Assembly: GCF_017829975.1 (NCBI RefSeq) | Contig: NZ_JAEEGA010000001.1 | Location: forward strand, 310,001-374,000 | DNA length: 64,000 bases | Source: Vagococcus allomyrinae | GTDB taxonomy: Bacteria; Bacillota; Bacilli; Lactobacillales; Vagococcaceae | Reading direction: 5' to 3' | Shown here: piece after piece, positions 54,700-63,715 of the stretch | How positions within the stretch are numbered: the first letter of the stretch is position 1 | How the letters are laid out: each line of letters starts with the position of its first letter | The notes under the pieces: model-generated | The model's input: the letters and a program-made list of their open reading frames with translations, nothing else | The model's database searches: none | What the model was told of the DNA's origin: nothing | Program-made: the position numbers and the translations under genes

Positions 54700-55482
54700 A
54701 TGACAAAAAGGCAACTGTTGTTAGCGATCAGTTTGTTTTTTGTGTTAAGTGGCTGTGGTAATTTTGAAGCAAGTAAGCATGAGTCAAAAACGATGACAAG
54801 CATCGAAACAGAAGAAAGGGAAGATAAGACGATGGCAAATGAGGAAACGATCAGATTAGGCGAAAAACAAGGAGAAGGCAACTTGCTAAGAGAAAACTTC
54901 ACTGACTATCATCGGTATGAAGAGGAGTTAGTGAGATTGTCATTAATTCCAGCAGGCTATGAATTACAGGAAGTTCAAACAGGGATTAGCCAAAATAATG
55001 AGGAGGTTGTTCGCCTTCGTTATGGCTTGATTGGACAAGAAATACGTTTGTCTGGGGAACACTGTTCAGCTGTTTTTAGAGTCGCCGATGAACAGCTTCT
55101 TGGCTTTATGGCTATTAGACAAGAAGCTGTGATTGAGGATGTCGAAGAATTGCCAACAGCAGAAGTCACGACGGAGATCACCGAAACATTTCTGGAGAAG
55201 GTGGCACCAGGTTATTTTGCCAAACTCAATAATTTGTGGATTGATCGTCACGACGAACCGTTAGTGAGTGATGGAAAGGAGCGTTTAGTGACAGGCACGA
55301 AGTACAAGTGTTTTGTGCCAGAAGAAGGCTCTTACGCTTGGGTGGTTGTAGATAAAAATCAAGACGTGATGATTTTTGAACGAGGCATTCAATGGGTGAA
55401 CAGCCGTACGACTGAGAAGTGGTTATATGATGATTATTTAAAAGACGGTAGTTTGGATCTCTTTGCAGTGAGACAAAACTAA
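54700..55482 (+). CDS. Hypothetical lipoprotein
   Basis: A 260-residue lipoprotein of unknown function. It has a signal peptide with lipobox LSGC and a low-complexity Ser/Thr/Glu linker to about residue 60, then a compact alpha/beta domain with two similar parts (LIPAGYELQEVQTG; GSYAWVVVDKNQDVMIFERGIQW). The ATG at 54700 is chosen because AAAGG lies 9 bases upstream. The short MerR gene is divergent from it. A long stem-loop terminator follows. Confidence 0.75.
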   Translation: MTKRQLLLAISLFFVLSGCGNFEASKHESKTMTSIETEEREDKTMANEETIRLGEKQGEGNLLRENFTDYHRYEEELVRLSLIPAGYELQEVQTGISQNNEEVVRLRYGLIGQEIRLSGEHCSAVFRVADEQLLGFMAIRQEAVIEDVEELPTAEVTTEITETFLEKVAPGYFAKLNNLWIDRHDEPLVSDGKERLVTGTKYKCFVPEEGSYAWVVVDKNQDVMIFERGIQWVNSRTTEKWLYDDYLKDGSLDLFAVRQN

Positions 55483-55494
55483 AACAACTCATCG

Positions 55495-55534
55495 AAAACG
55501 TGTCATTGTCTGTATAAGACAGTGACACGTTTTT
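55495..55534 (+). terminator. Terminator after the lipoprotein gene
   Basis: AAAACGTGTCA-TGTCT pairs with AGACA-TGACACGTTTT over about 16 pairs with a short loop and T-run. Confidence 0.88.
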
Positions 55535-55720
55535 GGTGTGATGTCAAAAAGGGCCGTGAGCTCAAGTCGGAACCCCGGTTTGGATGTTAGCAATTTCCAA
55601 ATAATCTTCTGACAATTTCAGCATATTATGAGGTGTTTTTGGGGAAGTGGCGTATAATGATGATAGAGATGTTTTACAGCAGATTTTTTATCAGGTATAG
55701 AAAAGAAGGGTAGGATCTTG

Positions 55721-56608
55721 ATGAACGAAAAACAGATGGCAAGAATGAGTAGTGGTAAAGGATTAATTGCAGCATTAGACCAAAGTGGTGGTAGCACCCC
55801 TAAGGCTCTTAAGGCATACGGTATTGATGAAAGCAGCTACGACACAGACGAGGCGATGTTTACTTTAGTTCACGAAATGCGTTCCCGAATTATCGAAAGT
55901 CCCGCATTTACTTCAGAGCATATTCTTGGTGCTATTTTATTTGAAGGGACGATGGAGCGAGAGATTGATGGTTTGCCAACTGTCGATTATCTATGGGAGA
56001 AAAAGGGAATTTTATCTTTTTTAAAGATTGACAAAGGATTGGCAGAGGAAGTGGATGGCGTTCAATTATTAAAACCGATTCCCGACTTAGCCGATCTCTT
56101 AGAAAAAGCCAATGACCATCATATTTTTGGGACAAAAGAACGTTCCTTGATTAAATTGGCGAATAGAGAAGGCATTAAAGCGGTTGTGACCCAGCAATTT
56201 GAGTTGGCTAAACAAGTATCCGCTGCCGGTTTGGTGCCAATTATTGAACCAGAGGTGGCGATTGATAGTCCTGAAAAAGAAGAGGCGGAAGCCATGCTAA
56301 AAGCGGAGCTAGTGGCTCATTTGGCAGAGTTGGAGCCCCATGTGAAGGTCATGTTAAAACTATCAATTCCAACGGTTGATAACTTTTATGCAGAGTTGGC
56401 TGAAGATCCCCATGTTGTCCGTGTGGTTGCTTTGTCAGGTGGTTATTCTCAAGAAGAAGCGAACGAATGGTTAAGCCGTAATCATCAGCTGATTGCCAGT
56501 TTTTCAAGAGCCTTGTCAGAAGGCTTGAGATTCCAGCAATCCCCTGAAGAATTTAATCAAATGCTAGAGGCGTCTGTTTTAGCTATCTATCAGGCATCAA
56601 TTGCTTAA
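55721..56608 (+). CDS. fda: Fructose-bisphosphate aldolase, class I
   Basis: A 295-residue class I aldolase of the Staphylococcus type, cleaving fructose 1,6-bisphosphate via a Schiff base. [19 protein letters not shown] at the start, the lysine in [14 protein letters not shown] as the Schiff-base former, and [12 protein letters not shown] for phosphate binding are conserved. Cells of this group usually also have a class II enzyme, so this may be used under particular sugars. The ATG at 55721 has an AGG 6 bases upstream. A small gene follows after about 40 bases. Confidence 0.93.
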   Translation: MNEKQMARMSSGKGLIAALDQSGGSTPKALKAYGIDESSYDTDEAMFTLVHEMRSRIIESPAFTSEHILGAILFEGTMEREIDGLPTVDYLWEKKGILSFLKIDKGLAEEVDGVQLLKPIPDLADLLEKANDHHIFGTKERSLIKLANREGIKAVVTQQFELAKQVSAAGLVPIIEPEVAIDSPEKEEAEAMLKAELVAHLAELEPHVKVMLKLSIPTVDNFYAELAEDPHVVRVVALSGGYSQEEANEWLSRNHQLIASFSRALSEGLRFQQSPEEFNQMLEASVLAIYQASIA

Positions 56609-56646
56609 CGTTAATAAGTGATTATCAATGAAGGGAGGCGACATTT

Positions 56647-56802
56647 ATGCAAAAAGTTACCGCAATCACTAGCAGTGATTACAGCCTAATCGTATCAGAA
56701 TTGGAAGGTCTGGTTGAAAAAGGTGGCACGATTGTTGATTTTAGTGTTACTTATGATACCAAAGAAGAAGAATATGCTTTGTTTGTAGTCTACACAGGTT
56801 AA
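56647..56802 (+). CDS. Small protein, possibly Cse60-like (51 aa)
   Basis: A 51-residue protein with alternating strand-helix-strand pattern: VTAITSS, SLIVSELEGLVEKGGTIVDFSVTYDT, YALFVVYTG. The layout resembles the small Cse60-type family, though the fit is weak. GGGAGG lies 8 bases before the ATG and it follows fda by 38 bases, so it is likely co-transcribed. Too short for automatic gene finders in some settings. Function unknown. Confidence 0.65.
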   Translation: MQKVTAITSSDYSLIVSELEGLVEKGGTIVDFSVTYDTKEEEYALFVVYTG

Positions 56803-56811
56803 GCAAGTCAA

Positions 56812-56880
56812 GCAGACAGTGGTGAGTGTCGTACTCTCAAAAAAAATTTTGAGAGTGGGATGCTCACTATTGTCTTTTAT
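56812..56880. terminator. Bidirectional long hairpin terminator
   Basis: AGACA-TGGTGAGT and ACTCTCAAA arms pair with TTTGAGAGT and TCACT-TGTCT; T's follow on each side, between convergent genes. Confidence 0.75.
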
Positions 56881-57458
56881 AGTAACGGTGTGGCCCAGCT
56901 TTTAACCTCAGCTCGTCGGCCATTGCTGCGAGGTGCTTCTGGATCGGGATAACCCAAACGATAATTGGCAATTAATTCAAAATTATCTGGAAAGCCTAGT
57001 GAGGTTGAGAATTCTTGATCCATGGTAAAGGCACTGGAGGCCCAGAACCCGACAAGTCCTGCTTCATGGGCAAGGAGGGAAAAGTTCTGAATTAAGGCGG
57101 CTGTTCCTTGAATGGCATCTGAGTTTAAACGCTTGTTGTCGGTGATAATTTCTCTGGCGAATAAAACCGTTGCTGGGGCGTTTTTTAACAGGCGGGTCAT
57201 TTTGGTTTCAAATTTTGTCCGACTTTCTGCGTCGTGAATCAGGCCTGTTTCTTCGTAGCGAGCCATGACATTAGCGTAAAGGAATTCCTTTTCAGCAGGG
57301 GTGGTGATAATTTTCGCTTGCCAGGGCTCTCTTTTATGAAAAGGGGCGTAACGAGCTTTTTCCAGCAGGTCATAGATAAGGTCAAGACTGACATTATCAG
57401 CTAAACTTCTTTTTGAGGTGCGTCGTTGGACGATTGCTTCGTTGATGGTTTTGGTCAT
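56877..57458 (-). CDS. Nitroreductase-family flavoprotein
   Basis: A 193-residue nitroreductase-like FMN protein. AIVQRRTSKRSLADN is the N-terminal flavin phosphate motif, WQAKIITTPAEKE and IQNFSLLAHEAGLVGFWASSAF are the conserved middle helices, and the C-terminal YRLGYPDPEAPRSNGRRAEV is usual for the family. The protein is on the short side. AAGGAG precedes the ATG. It is probably an NAD(P)H-dependent reductase of nitro compounds or quinones, substrate unknown. Convergent with the upstream small gene. Confidence 0.88.
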   Translation of the reverse strand: MTKTINEAIVQRRTSKRSLADNVSLDLIYDLLEKARYAPFHKREPWQAKIITTPAEKEFLYANVMARYEETGLIHDAESRTKFETKMTRLLKNAPATVLFAREIITDNKRLNSDAIQGTAALIQNFSLLAHEAGLVGFWASSAFTMDQEFSTSLGFPDNFELIANYRLGYPDPEAPRSNGRRAEVKSWATPLL

Positions 57459-57653
57459 AAGGCGATTCTCCTTTTTGATTACTAGAGACTAGTTAATGTT
57501 TTAATTGATAACCATTCTCAATTAAAGTTAGTTTACCCCGTCTGAACCAGAAAAACAACTGATACGCGTCGAGGGACAAACATGTTAGACGATTTTCAAG
57601 CCGCTGGCGAATCTAAATAGAGAGGGTCGCGGCGATGTTAAAGGAGTGAGTGT

Positions 57654-58412
57654 GTGAAAAAGAGCAGCGTAATAAAACGAGTGGTAATTGGAGTGGTCGT
57701 CCTTTTAGTGGTGGCAGTAGCAGTGGGTTTGACCACGCTTCAATTGAAAACCTATCAGCCAGCCGAATTGGCAAAAGAGGCTCTGACGTCAGCAGGTGAA
57801 GTTGTGGTTGAAGAAAAAAGCGATGTGACGATTATTACCCCTAAAGACGTAAGAGAGACGTTACCGGCGGTTATTTTTTATCAAGGGGCGTTGGTAAAGG
57901 CTGAAAGTTATGGGTACTTGGCAACGGAATTAGCTAAACAAGGGTATTCCGTCTATTTGTTACACCACCTGCTAAACTTGCCAATTCTAGACATGAAGGC
58001 AGCGGATCAAGTTGTGGCGGACTATCAGTTGGATCGTTTTGTCGTCGGCGGCCATTCTTTGGGCGGGGTCGTCGCCAGTCGTTTCGCCAAGAGAGAGCTA
58101 GGTCATTCTGGATTGAAGGGAGTTTTCTTTTTGGCTAGTTATCCAGACGAAAAAGGCGATTTGAGCGCCTTTGAAGGTGGGGTTCTTTCGATCACGGCCA
58201 GCAACGATCAGGTGTTAAACTGGTCAAGTTACCAAGCAAGCCAGCAATTCTTACCTGAACAAACCGTCTTTCAATCGATTGAAGGGGGCAATCACGGTGG
58301 CTTTGGAGCATACGGCCAACAAGCAGGTGATGGTCAGGCGACTCTTTCGACAGAAGAACAACAGGCTGAGGTTGTTAATTATCTGTTACAGTGGCTAAAA
58401 GATTTAAAATGA
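57654..58412 (+). CDS. Membrane-anchored alpha/beta hydrolase
   Basis: A 252-residue alpha/beta hydrolase with an N-terminal membrane anchor (residues about 8-28). The serine nucleophile lies in GGHSLGGVVAS, the acid is probably Asp in ITASNDQVLNWS, and the histidine in EGGNHGGFG. It is in the outward-facing hydrolase group (PF12695-like). The substrate is unknown. The start is GTG with AAGGAG 7 bases upstream; no ATG lies nearby. It precedes the lysine riboswitch but is not part of the dap operon. Confidence 0.85.
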   Translation: MKKSSVIKRVVIGVVVLLVVAVAVGLTTLQLKTYQPAELAKEALTSAGEVVVEEKSDVTIITPKDVRETLPAVIFYQGALVKAESYGYLATELAKQGYSVYLLHHLLNLPILDMKAADQVVADYQLDRFVVGGHSLGGVVASRFAKRELGHSGLKGVFFLASYPDEKGDLSAFEGGVLSITASNDQVLNWSSYQASQQFLPEQTVFQSIEGGNHGGFGAYGQQAGDGQATLSTEEQQAEVVNYLLQWLKDLK

Positions 58413-58479
58413 TGGCACTAACAGAAACGTTTAAGTAGACAAGGAAAACCCCAAATGTTATTATTACTTATATTTTAAT

Positions 58480-58619
58480 AAGAGGTAGCAATGCAAATCA
58501 GTAAAACCCAGGAGAAGGCATTTGAAGAGGGGGTTTGAAAGGTAATCATTGCCGAACGAATTAATTGGCAAATTAAGGTCGTGGGGATATAGGGAATACT
58601 TATATCACTCCTACTTTTC
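58480..58619 (+). ncRNA. Lysine riboswitch (L-box) aptamer
   Basis: The L-box conserved pieces appear in order: AAGAGGTAGC, AGTAA, GGAGAAGGC, GAAGAGGG, TTTGAAAGG and GCCGAACG, closed by CTACTTTT pairing with AGAGGTAG (with G-U pairs). The class binds lysine and turns off lysine genes. The next genes are dapF, dapH and a deacetylase of the same pathway, which fits. Confidence 0.9.
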
Positions 58620-58651
58620 AGGTAGAGGCGCAAGTATAATTGAGTGAAATC

Positions 58652-58684
58652 AAGTGCCTATTCATTAAAATAGGTGCTTTTTTT
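58652..58684 (+). terminator. Lysine-riboswitch terminator
   Basis: AAGTGCCTAT (58652-58661) pairs with ATAGGTGCTT (58670-58679, with G-T pairs) and a T7 run. AGGCGC at 58625-58630 can instead pair with GTGCCT at 58654-58659, a likely antiterminator. Confidence 0.85.
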
Positions 58685-58727
58685 ACGTGATGTGACTGGG
58701 AAGAGTGTCGGCGAAAGGGGGAAGGAA

Positions 58728-59519
58728 ATGAAGGTCAGGAAATACAATGGGTGTGGCAATGACTTTGTGGTCATCGTTGATGAGAAAGGACTGGATTATC
58801 AGGCCTTGGCTCAGAGTTTATGTCAAGATGATCGCTTTGATACAGATGGCTTAATTGGCGTTAAACAGGACCCCCTTGAAATGATTTTTTATAATCGAGA
58901 TGGTAGCCGAGCGCCGATGTGTGGCAACGGGATCCGTTGTTTTGCCAAATATGTTTACGAAGAGGGGCTCGTAAAGGCAAGGGAATTTCCTGTGGTCACT
59001 TTAGCAGGTATCTTAACTGTCACGATTACTCAGACAACTCCTTTTGAGTGTCGTGTCCAAATGGGGCAGGCTCATTACGATAATGCCTTAATTGGGGCTA
59101 GTGATCAAGCAAGTTTTCAGCAGCGGCTGATTGAGGTGACGACAGGTCCAGTAGAAATAACCAGTCTGTTTATGGGGACGATTCACACGGTCGTTTTTGT
59201 GGAAGATGCAGTGGCTGAAATTGGTCAGACTCGCGGGTCAGAAATTTGTCATCATCCCCTGTTTCAAGAACAGACAAATGTTAATTTTGTTCAGGTGCTC
59301 AATCAAAAAGAGCTCCTTGTGCGAACTTATGAGCGAGGGGTAGGATGGACTTTAGCATGTGGCACAGGTTGTTGTGCCGCCTATGTTGTGGCGCGGGATT
59401 TAGGGAAAGTCAACGGTCCTGTCTTGGTTCATCTGGAACAAGGTCAATTAGAAATTTCAGGAGAGACTGAGATTATCATGGCAGGGCCAGCGGTTTTTGA
59501 AAAAGAAGTAATCGTCTAA
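58728..59519 (+). CDS. dapF: Diaminopimelate epimerase
   Basis: A 263-residue DapF converting LL- to meso-diaminopimelate. Two active-site cysteines are visible, Cys65 in MCGNGIRC and Cys211 in ACGTGCC, and the [11 protein letters not shown] start is diagnostic. It is slightly shorter than the usual 270-330 residues. The ATG at 58728 has GGGGGAAGG upstream; the longer frame to 58674 runs into the terminator. First gene behind the lysine riboswitch. Confidence 0.95.
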   Translation: MKVRKYNGCGNDFVVIVDEKGLDYQALAQSLCQDDRFDTDGLIGVKQDPLEMIFYNRDGSRAPMCGNGIRCFAKYVYEEGLVKAREFPVVTLAGILTVTITQTTPFECRVQMGQAHYDNALIGASDQASFQQRLIEVTTGPVEITSLFMGTIHTVVFVEDAVAEIGQTRGSEICHHPLFQEQTNVNFVQVLNQKELLVRTYERGVGWTLACGTGCCAAYVVARDLGKVNGPVLVHLEQGQLEISGETEIIMAGPAVFEKEVIV

Positions 59520-59542
59520 CTAATATTATTGGGGGAACAGAG

Positions 59543-60238
59543 ATGAAGGCAGAAGAAATTATTACATTTATTCAAACAGCAGAGAAGAAAACACCGGTGA
59601 AATTATATGTGAATTTATTAGAACCAGTGGAATTCCCAGGCTGTCAAAGTTTTGGCTGCAAGCGCAGTAAAACCGTGTTTGGTGATTATCGAGAGGTGGC
59701 GGCGATCTTGGCGGCCAATGAAGACAAAATTAAAGACTATGTCATTGAAAACGATGGCCGCAACAGTGCCATTCCGTTACTAGACACTAAAAATATCAAC
59801 GCACGAATTGAACCAGGAGCGATCATTCGCGATCAGGTGACAATTGGCGATCAGGCAGTGATTATGATGGGAGCAATTATCAATATTGGAGCAGAAATTG
59901 GCCCGTCAAGTATGATTGATATGGGGGCCGTTCTTGGGGGCCGAGCAACTGTGGGCAAACGATGCCACATTGGGGCAGGGGCTGTCTTGGCCGGCGTGAT
60001 TGAACCACCTTCAGCAGCACCTGTGGTTATTGAAGACGATGTCTTGATTGGCGCGAATGCTGTGATTGTCGAAGGGGTTCGTGTTGGGAAAGGCAGCGTG
60101 GTCGCTGCTGGAGCAATCGTTTTAGAAGATGTTCCAGAAAATGTCGTAGTCGGTGGTGTTCCTGCGCGGATATTAAAAGTTAAGGATCAACAAACGGTTG
60201 ATAATACTGAGATGCTGGATGCATTAAGAGAGCTGTAA
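59543..60238 (+). CDS. dapH: Tetrahydrodipicolinate N-acetyltransferase
   Basis: A 231-residue hexapeptide-repeat acetyltransferase of the DapH/YkuQ type. It acetylates tetrahydrodipicolinate from acetyl-CoA. The N-terminal [24 protein letters not shown] segment is diagnostic, and the beta-helix has [23 protein letters not shown] and the [13 protein letters not shown] turn. GGGG site precedes the ATG. It lies 23 bases after dapF and before the matching deacetylase, showing that the acetyl branch of the pathway is used. Confidence 0.94.
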   Translation: MKAEEIITFIQTAEKKTPVKLYVNLLEPVEFPGCQSFGCKRSKTVFGDYREVAAILAANEDKIKDYVIENDGRNSAIPLLDTKNINARIEPGAIIRDQVTIGDQAVIMMGAIINIGAEIGPSSMIDMGAVLGGRATVGKRCHIGAGAVLAGVIEPPSAAPVVIEDDVLIGANAVIVEGVRVGKGSVVAAGAIVLEDVPENVVVGGVPARILKVKDQQTVDNTEMLDALREL

Positions 60239-60361
60239 GCAAAAATTTTATTGCTTGAGGCCAATACAATTAACGGAACCATGTGCCTGATTATTAAAGA
60301 AGAGCTATCGCCTTGCGTTCCAATTAAAAATAGACCGATTAAAAAAGGACGGAGCAGGTGA

Positions 60362-61462
60362 GTGATGAGTTTAAAAGAAAATAGAATGGCGTTACATCGG
60401 ATTCCCGAGCTGGGCTTTCAAGAGTTTAAAACAAAGGCTTATTTGTTAAGTAAAGTCGCAGATTATGAGTGTCAGATTCACCATGTGGGAGCCACAGGGT
60501 TGGTTCTTTATTTTGACAATCAGCGAGAATCGACGATTGCTTTTCGGACAGATATCGATGCCTTACCGATTACCGAAGCCACTGATTTAAGCTTCCAGTC
60601 GGAGCATTTGGGGTATATGCACGCCTGTGGCCATGATGGTCACATGGCCATGTTGTTGGAGTTGGCCTCTTATGTTAATCAACAGAGATCGATGTTAAAA
60701 CATAATGTGGTCTTAATCTTTCAACCCTCAGAAGAAATTTCAGGTGGTGCCCAAAGCATTGTTGATTCAGGGCTCTTAGATACCTATCAAGTAAAGGCGA
60801 TTTTCGGCTTTCACCTGTGGCCAGGATTAACTCCAGGAGAGGTTTTCTCCCGGAGTGGTGGCATGATGGCGCAAAGTAGTGAAACCGATATTGTTGTCCA
60901 TGGGAAGTCCGCTCATATTGCGTCCCATGAAGAGGGCATCGATGCCCTAGAAATTGGGACGCGGTTGCTAACGGATATTTACGACTTTGATCGAGGGGTT
61001 GCGGCAGATCAGTACCATCTGTTAAAATTCGGTGAGATACACGGTGGGACGATTCGCAATGTCTTGGCTGAGACAGTCACAATTTCAGGAAGTATTCGTT
61101 CTTATAGTGAAACCACTCAACGCTATTTTAAAGACGCTTTGGAGCAATTAGCTGACACTTATCGTCGTGGGAACGGGTGTCAAATTGAATTTAAGTATAA
61201 CGACGGCTATCCGGCAGTGATCAACGATCAGACTTTATTCGAGCAAGTAAAAGCCGTTGTGCCAACTTTAACGGAATTGCCGCAACCAGTGCTACAAGCG
61301 GAGGATTTTGGTGTGTACACGCAGCAATATCCATGTGTCTTTTTCTTTTTAGGTGTCGGGGAGGTACCACCACTTCACAATCCGCAATTTGATTTTGACA
61401 TGGCGTTGTTAGACGTTGGTGTGGCCACCTATTGCCAATTATTAGCCATTAACCTTGAGTAA
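60362..61462 (+). CDS. dapL: N-acetyldiaminopimelate deacetylase (M20D family)
   Basis: A 366-residue metallopeptidase-fold deacetylase of the YkuR type, releasing acetate from N-acetyl-diaminopimelate. MHACGHDGHMAMLL carries two metal ligands, QPSEEISGGAQ the catalytic glutamate pair, and FHLWPGLTPGEVFSR the next histidine. The start is GTG at 60362 (GGAG 7 bases upstream) or ATG at 60365. dapA, dapB and the aminotransferase are not here. The symbol dapL is used loosely, since it is also applied to an aminotransferase. Confidence 0.9.
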   Translation: MMSLKENRMALHRIPELGFQEFKTKAYLLSKVADYECQIHHVGATGLVLYFDNQRESTIAFRTDIDALPITEATDLSFQSEHLGYMHACGHDGHMAMLLELASYVNQQRSMLKHNVVLIFQPSEEISGGAQSIVDSGLLDTYQVKAIFGFHLWPGLTPGEVFSRSGGMMAQSSETDIVVHGKSAHIASHEEGIDALEIGTRLLTDIYDFDRGVAADQYHLLKFGEIHGGTIRNVLAETVTISGSIRSYSETTQRYFKDALEQLADTYRRGNGCQIEFKYNDGYPAVINDQTLFEQVKAVVPTLTELPQPVLQAEDFGVYTQQYPCVFFFLGVGEVPPLHNPQFDFDMALLDVGVATYCQLLAINLE

Positions 61463-61489
61463 AGGGCTTAGTCTGTCAAGCACCATGAT

Positions 61490-61527
61490 AAAAAACGCGA
61501 GTTGAGATGAAGTCCAACTCGCGTTTT
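61490..61527. terminator. Bidirectional terminator
   Basis: AAAAACGCGAGTTG pairs perfectly with CAACTCGCGTTTTT (61490-61503 with 61514-61527) between convergent units. Confidence 0.92.
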
Positions 61528-61542
61528 TTTGCTGTTAAAGGG

Positions 61543-62178
61543 TCATAGTTGTTGCTGTTTCATGAGTCGTAATAAAACGCTGGCCACAGCGGAAGTGGCG
61601 ATGCCAGCCACGATGGCTTCAGGGACGCCGTTGATCAAGATGACTGTTAAGACGGCTTTGTACACCGCTCCCCCGACGGCAATAGCCCGGGCTTCTGCAT
61701 AGCTATCACGAAATAGAAAATAGATTAAATTCATGACGAAGATCGTGTTAACAAGGGAGCCAGCAACACCGGTTAAAAATAGCAAGACGGGCTGGCTTTT
61801 AGGTTGTTTAACTAAGATCTTTTTCAGCCCTTGGTAGACATAAAAAGGCACGATCCCCACTAATATTCGCGGCACAAAGGCGATTACCAATGCCCAAGGG
61901 CTACCGTTTTGGGTGCCAATCACCGGAATAAATGGCGAAAAAGCAAAGGATAAAATAGACGGGGTCATCGTGTTGATCACCAAACTGGTCAAGCCAAAGG
62001 CGCCTCCTAAGAGGGCCCCGATACGAGGCCCTAGAACTATTGAGGCAATAATGACAGGCACGTGAACAATGGTGGCTTTAATAAAGCCTAAATTAATAAA
62101 CCCAATTGGCGTAAAGGCCAAAAGAAAAATAATTGCGAGGAAGATGGCAGTTAAGGTAAACTGACGTGTTTTATTCAT
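61543..62178 (-). CDS. ECF transporter S component, PanT-like (pantothenate)
   Basis: A 211-residue integral membrane S component with about six helices. The start MNKTRQFTLTAIFLAIIFLLAFTPIGFINLGFIKATIVHVPVII and the NTMTPSILSFAFSPFIPV loop match the PanT group as I know it. It would bind a vitamin, probably pantothenate, and pair with the shared EcfAAT module encoded elsewhere. A stretch of about 100 bases before it shows no riboswitch. Confidence in the vitamin is moderate, in the S-component nature high. Confidence 0.85.
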   Translation of the reverse strand: MNKTRQFTLTAIFLAIIFLLAFTPIGFINLGFIKATIVHVPVIIASIVLGPRIGALLGGAFGLTSLVINTMTPSILSFAFSPFIPVIGTQNGSPWALVIAFVPRILVGIVPFYVYQGLKKILVKQPKSQPVLLFLTGVAGSLVNTIFVMNLIYFLFRDSYAEARAIAVGGAVYKAVLTVILINGVPEAIVAGIATSAVASVLLRLMKQQQL

Positions 62179-62297
62179 AAGCGAAACCCTTTCAACGATC
62201 TGCTAAAGCAGTTAATAATTACTTCTATAATAGTAACAGTGTCGTCAAATTCAGTCTAGTTTTTTGGATTAATTTTATTATAATTGGTGAGGGTGCC

Positions 62298-62328
62298 AAA
62301 AAAACACACCGTGGGGGAACGGCGTGTT
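62298..62328 (-). terminator. Terminator of the minus-strand tRNA-like transcript
   Basis: On the minus strand CACGCCG-type arm (62326-62320) pairs with CGGTGTG (62311-62305) and a T7 run follows. It lies just behind the tRNA-like fold and ends its transcript. Confidence 0.85.
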
Positions 62329-62358
62329 GAGGAGTGAAACAGTTAAGTTAGGTGAAAG

Positions 62359-62448
62359 AGTGGACGGTAGGATTCGAACCTACACCTCGAGCTTTGAGAA
62401 CAAACAACGGTTAATCCCCACGGAGTGACAACACCACGTTCATCCACT
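62359..62448 (-). ncRNA. tRNA-like RNA without recognisable anticodon arm
   Basis: Read on the minus strand, the first 8 bases (AGTGGATG) pair with the last 8 (CGTCCACT), and the T arm is perfect: GTAGG-TTCGAAT-CCTAC. This gives an 8+5-bp stack like selenocysteine tRNA. The middle 55 bases do not give a D arm with GG or an anticodon loop with U33. They allow a hairpin ACGTGGTG/CACTCCGT (one mismatch) and TTTG-TTCT-CAAA. TATACT about 30 bases upstream and a strong terminator downstream suggest it is transcribed. It is therefore a degenerate tRNA or a novel tRNA-like small RNA. The rest of 62449-62870 holds no intact gene. Confidence 0.5.
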
Positions 62449-62763
62449 AATAAAGTATTGGTTAACTTGAATTCAGTATAGCGCTAAAAGGTAAAGAATT
62501 GTTTAATAAGGTAGGAAAAAAGTGAGAATAATTGTGAGGATTTTATGAAGATGGTAATTGTTATTTTTATTTTAATTCGGCTAAAGATCTAATTGTGCCT
62601 AATGCGCATAAAATAAGAACAGTTTTAATATCAATAAAAAATAACAAGAAAATGATCACGATTACCGGTTCGGTGACCAAGTTATCAATCCGTTGAGATT
62701 GCTGAGATTGGTTATTTAATCTCTCATTAGTTTCAAATAAATAACCCTATTTATGAGGAAAAC

Positions 62764-62793
62764 TTTACAAGTTGTTAATAAATAGATTATAAT
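62764..62793 (+). promoter_or_regulatory. Promoter of the amino-acid ABC operon
   Basis: TTTACA (62764-62769) and TATAAT (62788-62793) with an 18-base spacer. Behind it is a short hairpin ACGG/CCGT and T-rich stretch before the ATPase gene. Confidence 0.55.
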
Positions 62794-62872
62794 TTAGTAA
62801 TACGGCAATGAACCGTGAGAAGACGACAGGTCTTTTTTTAGTTTAGATGAGTCAAAAAAAGGGGGATAAAAC

Positions 62873-63604
62873 GTGATTGAATTTCAAAATGTTGAGAAAT
62901 ATTATGGTGATTTTCATGCGCTAAAAAACATCAATTTACAGATTACGAAAGGCGAAGTTGTTGTGGTGATTGGTCCTTCTGGTTCAGGGAAGAGTACCAT
63001 GTTGCGTTGCATGAATGCTTTGGAGGAAATAACGACGGGTGTGTTAACAGTTAATGAGGTTGATTTGCACAGTCCAAGCACAAATTTGAATGATGTTCGC
63101 AAAAATTTGGGGATGGTGTTTCAACATTTTAACTTGTATCCCCATAAGACTGTTTTAGATAATATCACTTTGGCACCGATCAAAGTCTTAAAAAAGAGTC
63201 GGGAAGAAGCTGTGGCTAAGGCCGAGGAACTATTGGCGAAGGTTGGCATGTTAGATAAGAAAGAGGCCTTTCCCTCTCAACTATCTGGTGGACAGCAACA
63301 ACGGATTGCGATTGCTCGTAGTTTAGCGATGGAGCCAGATGTGATGTTGTTTGATGAACCGACATCAGCCCTTGATCCAGAGATGGTTGGGGAAGTATTG
63401 GAGGTTATGAAAAGCCTTGCTCGAGAAGATGGCATGACGATGATCGTGGTTACCCATGAGATGGGCTTTGCTCGCGAAGTAGCGGATCGGGTGATTTTTA
63501 TGGCTGACGGTCAGATACTAGAAGACGCTGAAGCGGAAACCTTCTACGAGAACCCTCAAGATATTCGTGCTCAACAGTTTTTAAGTAAAATTATTGATCA
63601 CTAA
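62873..63604 (+). CDS. glnQ: Polar amino-acid ABC transporter ATPase (GlnQ-like)
   Basis: A 243-residue ABC ATPase of the polar amino-acid uptake family. Walker [11 protein letters not shown]-loop [12 protein letters not shown], signature LSGGQQQR, Walker [24 protein letters not shown] and the switch His in [21 protein letters not shown] are all present. It starts with GTG behind AAAGGGGG. The next gene begins 111 bases downstream and encodes the binding protein, so the operon is an amino-acid importer, probably for glutamine or glutamate; the amino acid is inferred from family only. Confidence 0.92.
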   Translation: MIEFQNVEKYYGDFHALKNINLQITKGEVVVVIGPSGSGKSTMLRCMNALEEITTGVLTVNEVDLHSPSTNLNDVRKNLGMVFQHFNLYPHKTVLDNITLAPIKVLKKSREEAVAKAEELLAKVGMLDKKEAFPSQLSGGQQQRIAIARSLAMEPDVMLFDEPTSALDPEMVGEVLEVMKSLAREDGMTMIVVTHEMGFAREVADRVIFMADGQILEDAEAETFYENPQDIRAQQFLSKIIDH

Positions 63605-63715
63605 GGGAAAACCGTGAAGTTGCTTAAATGCCTGGCGGTTTGCCGCTTAGTAACAGATGTTGAAGTCATAAGCAATCAAGGGTGGATCTAAACGGTTCCA
63701 AGGAGGGAATAAAGA

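Noticed and set aside
62359-62448. Selenocysteine or serine tRNA
   Set aside because: The 8+5 stem stack fits tRNA-Sec, and a TCA triplet occurs, but it is preceded by C instead of U33, has no flanking stem, and no long Sec-type D or variable arm is formed.
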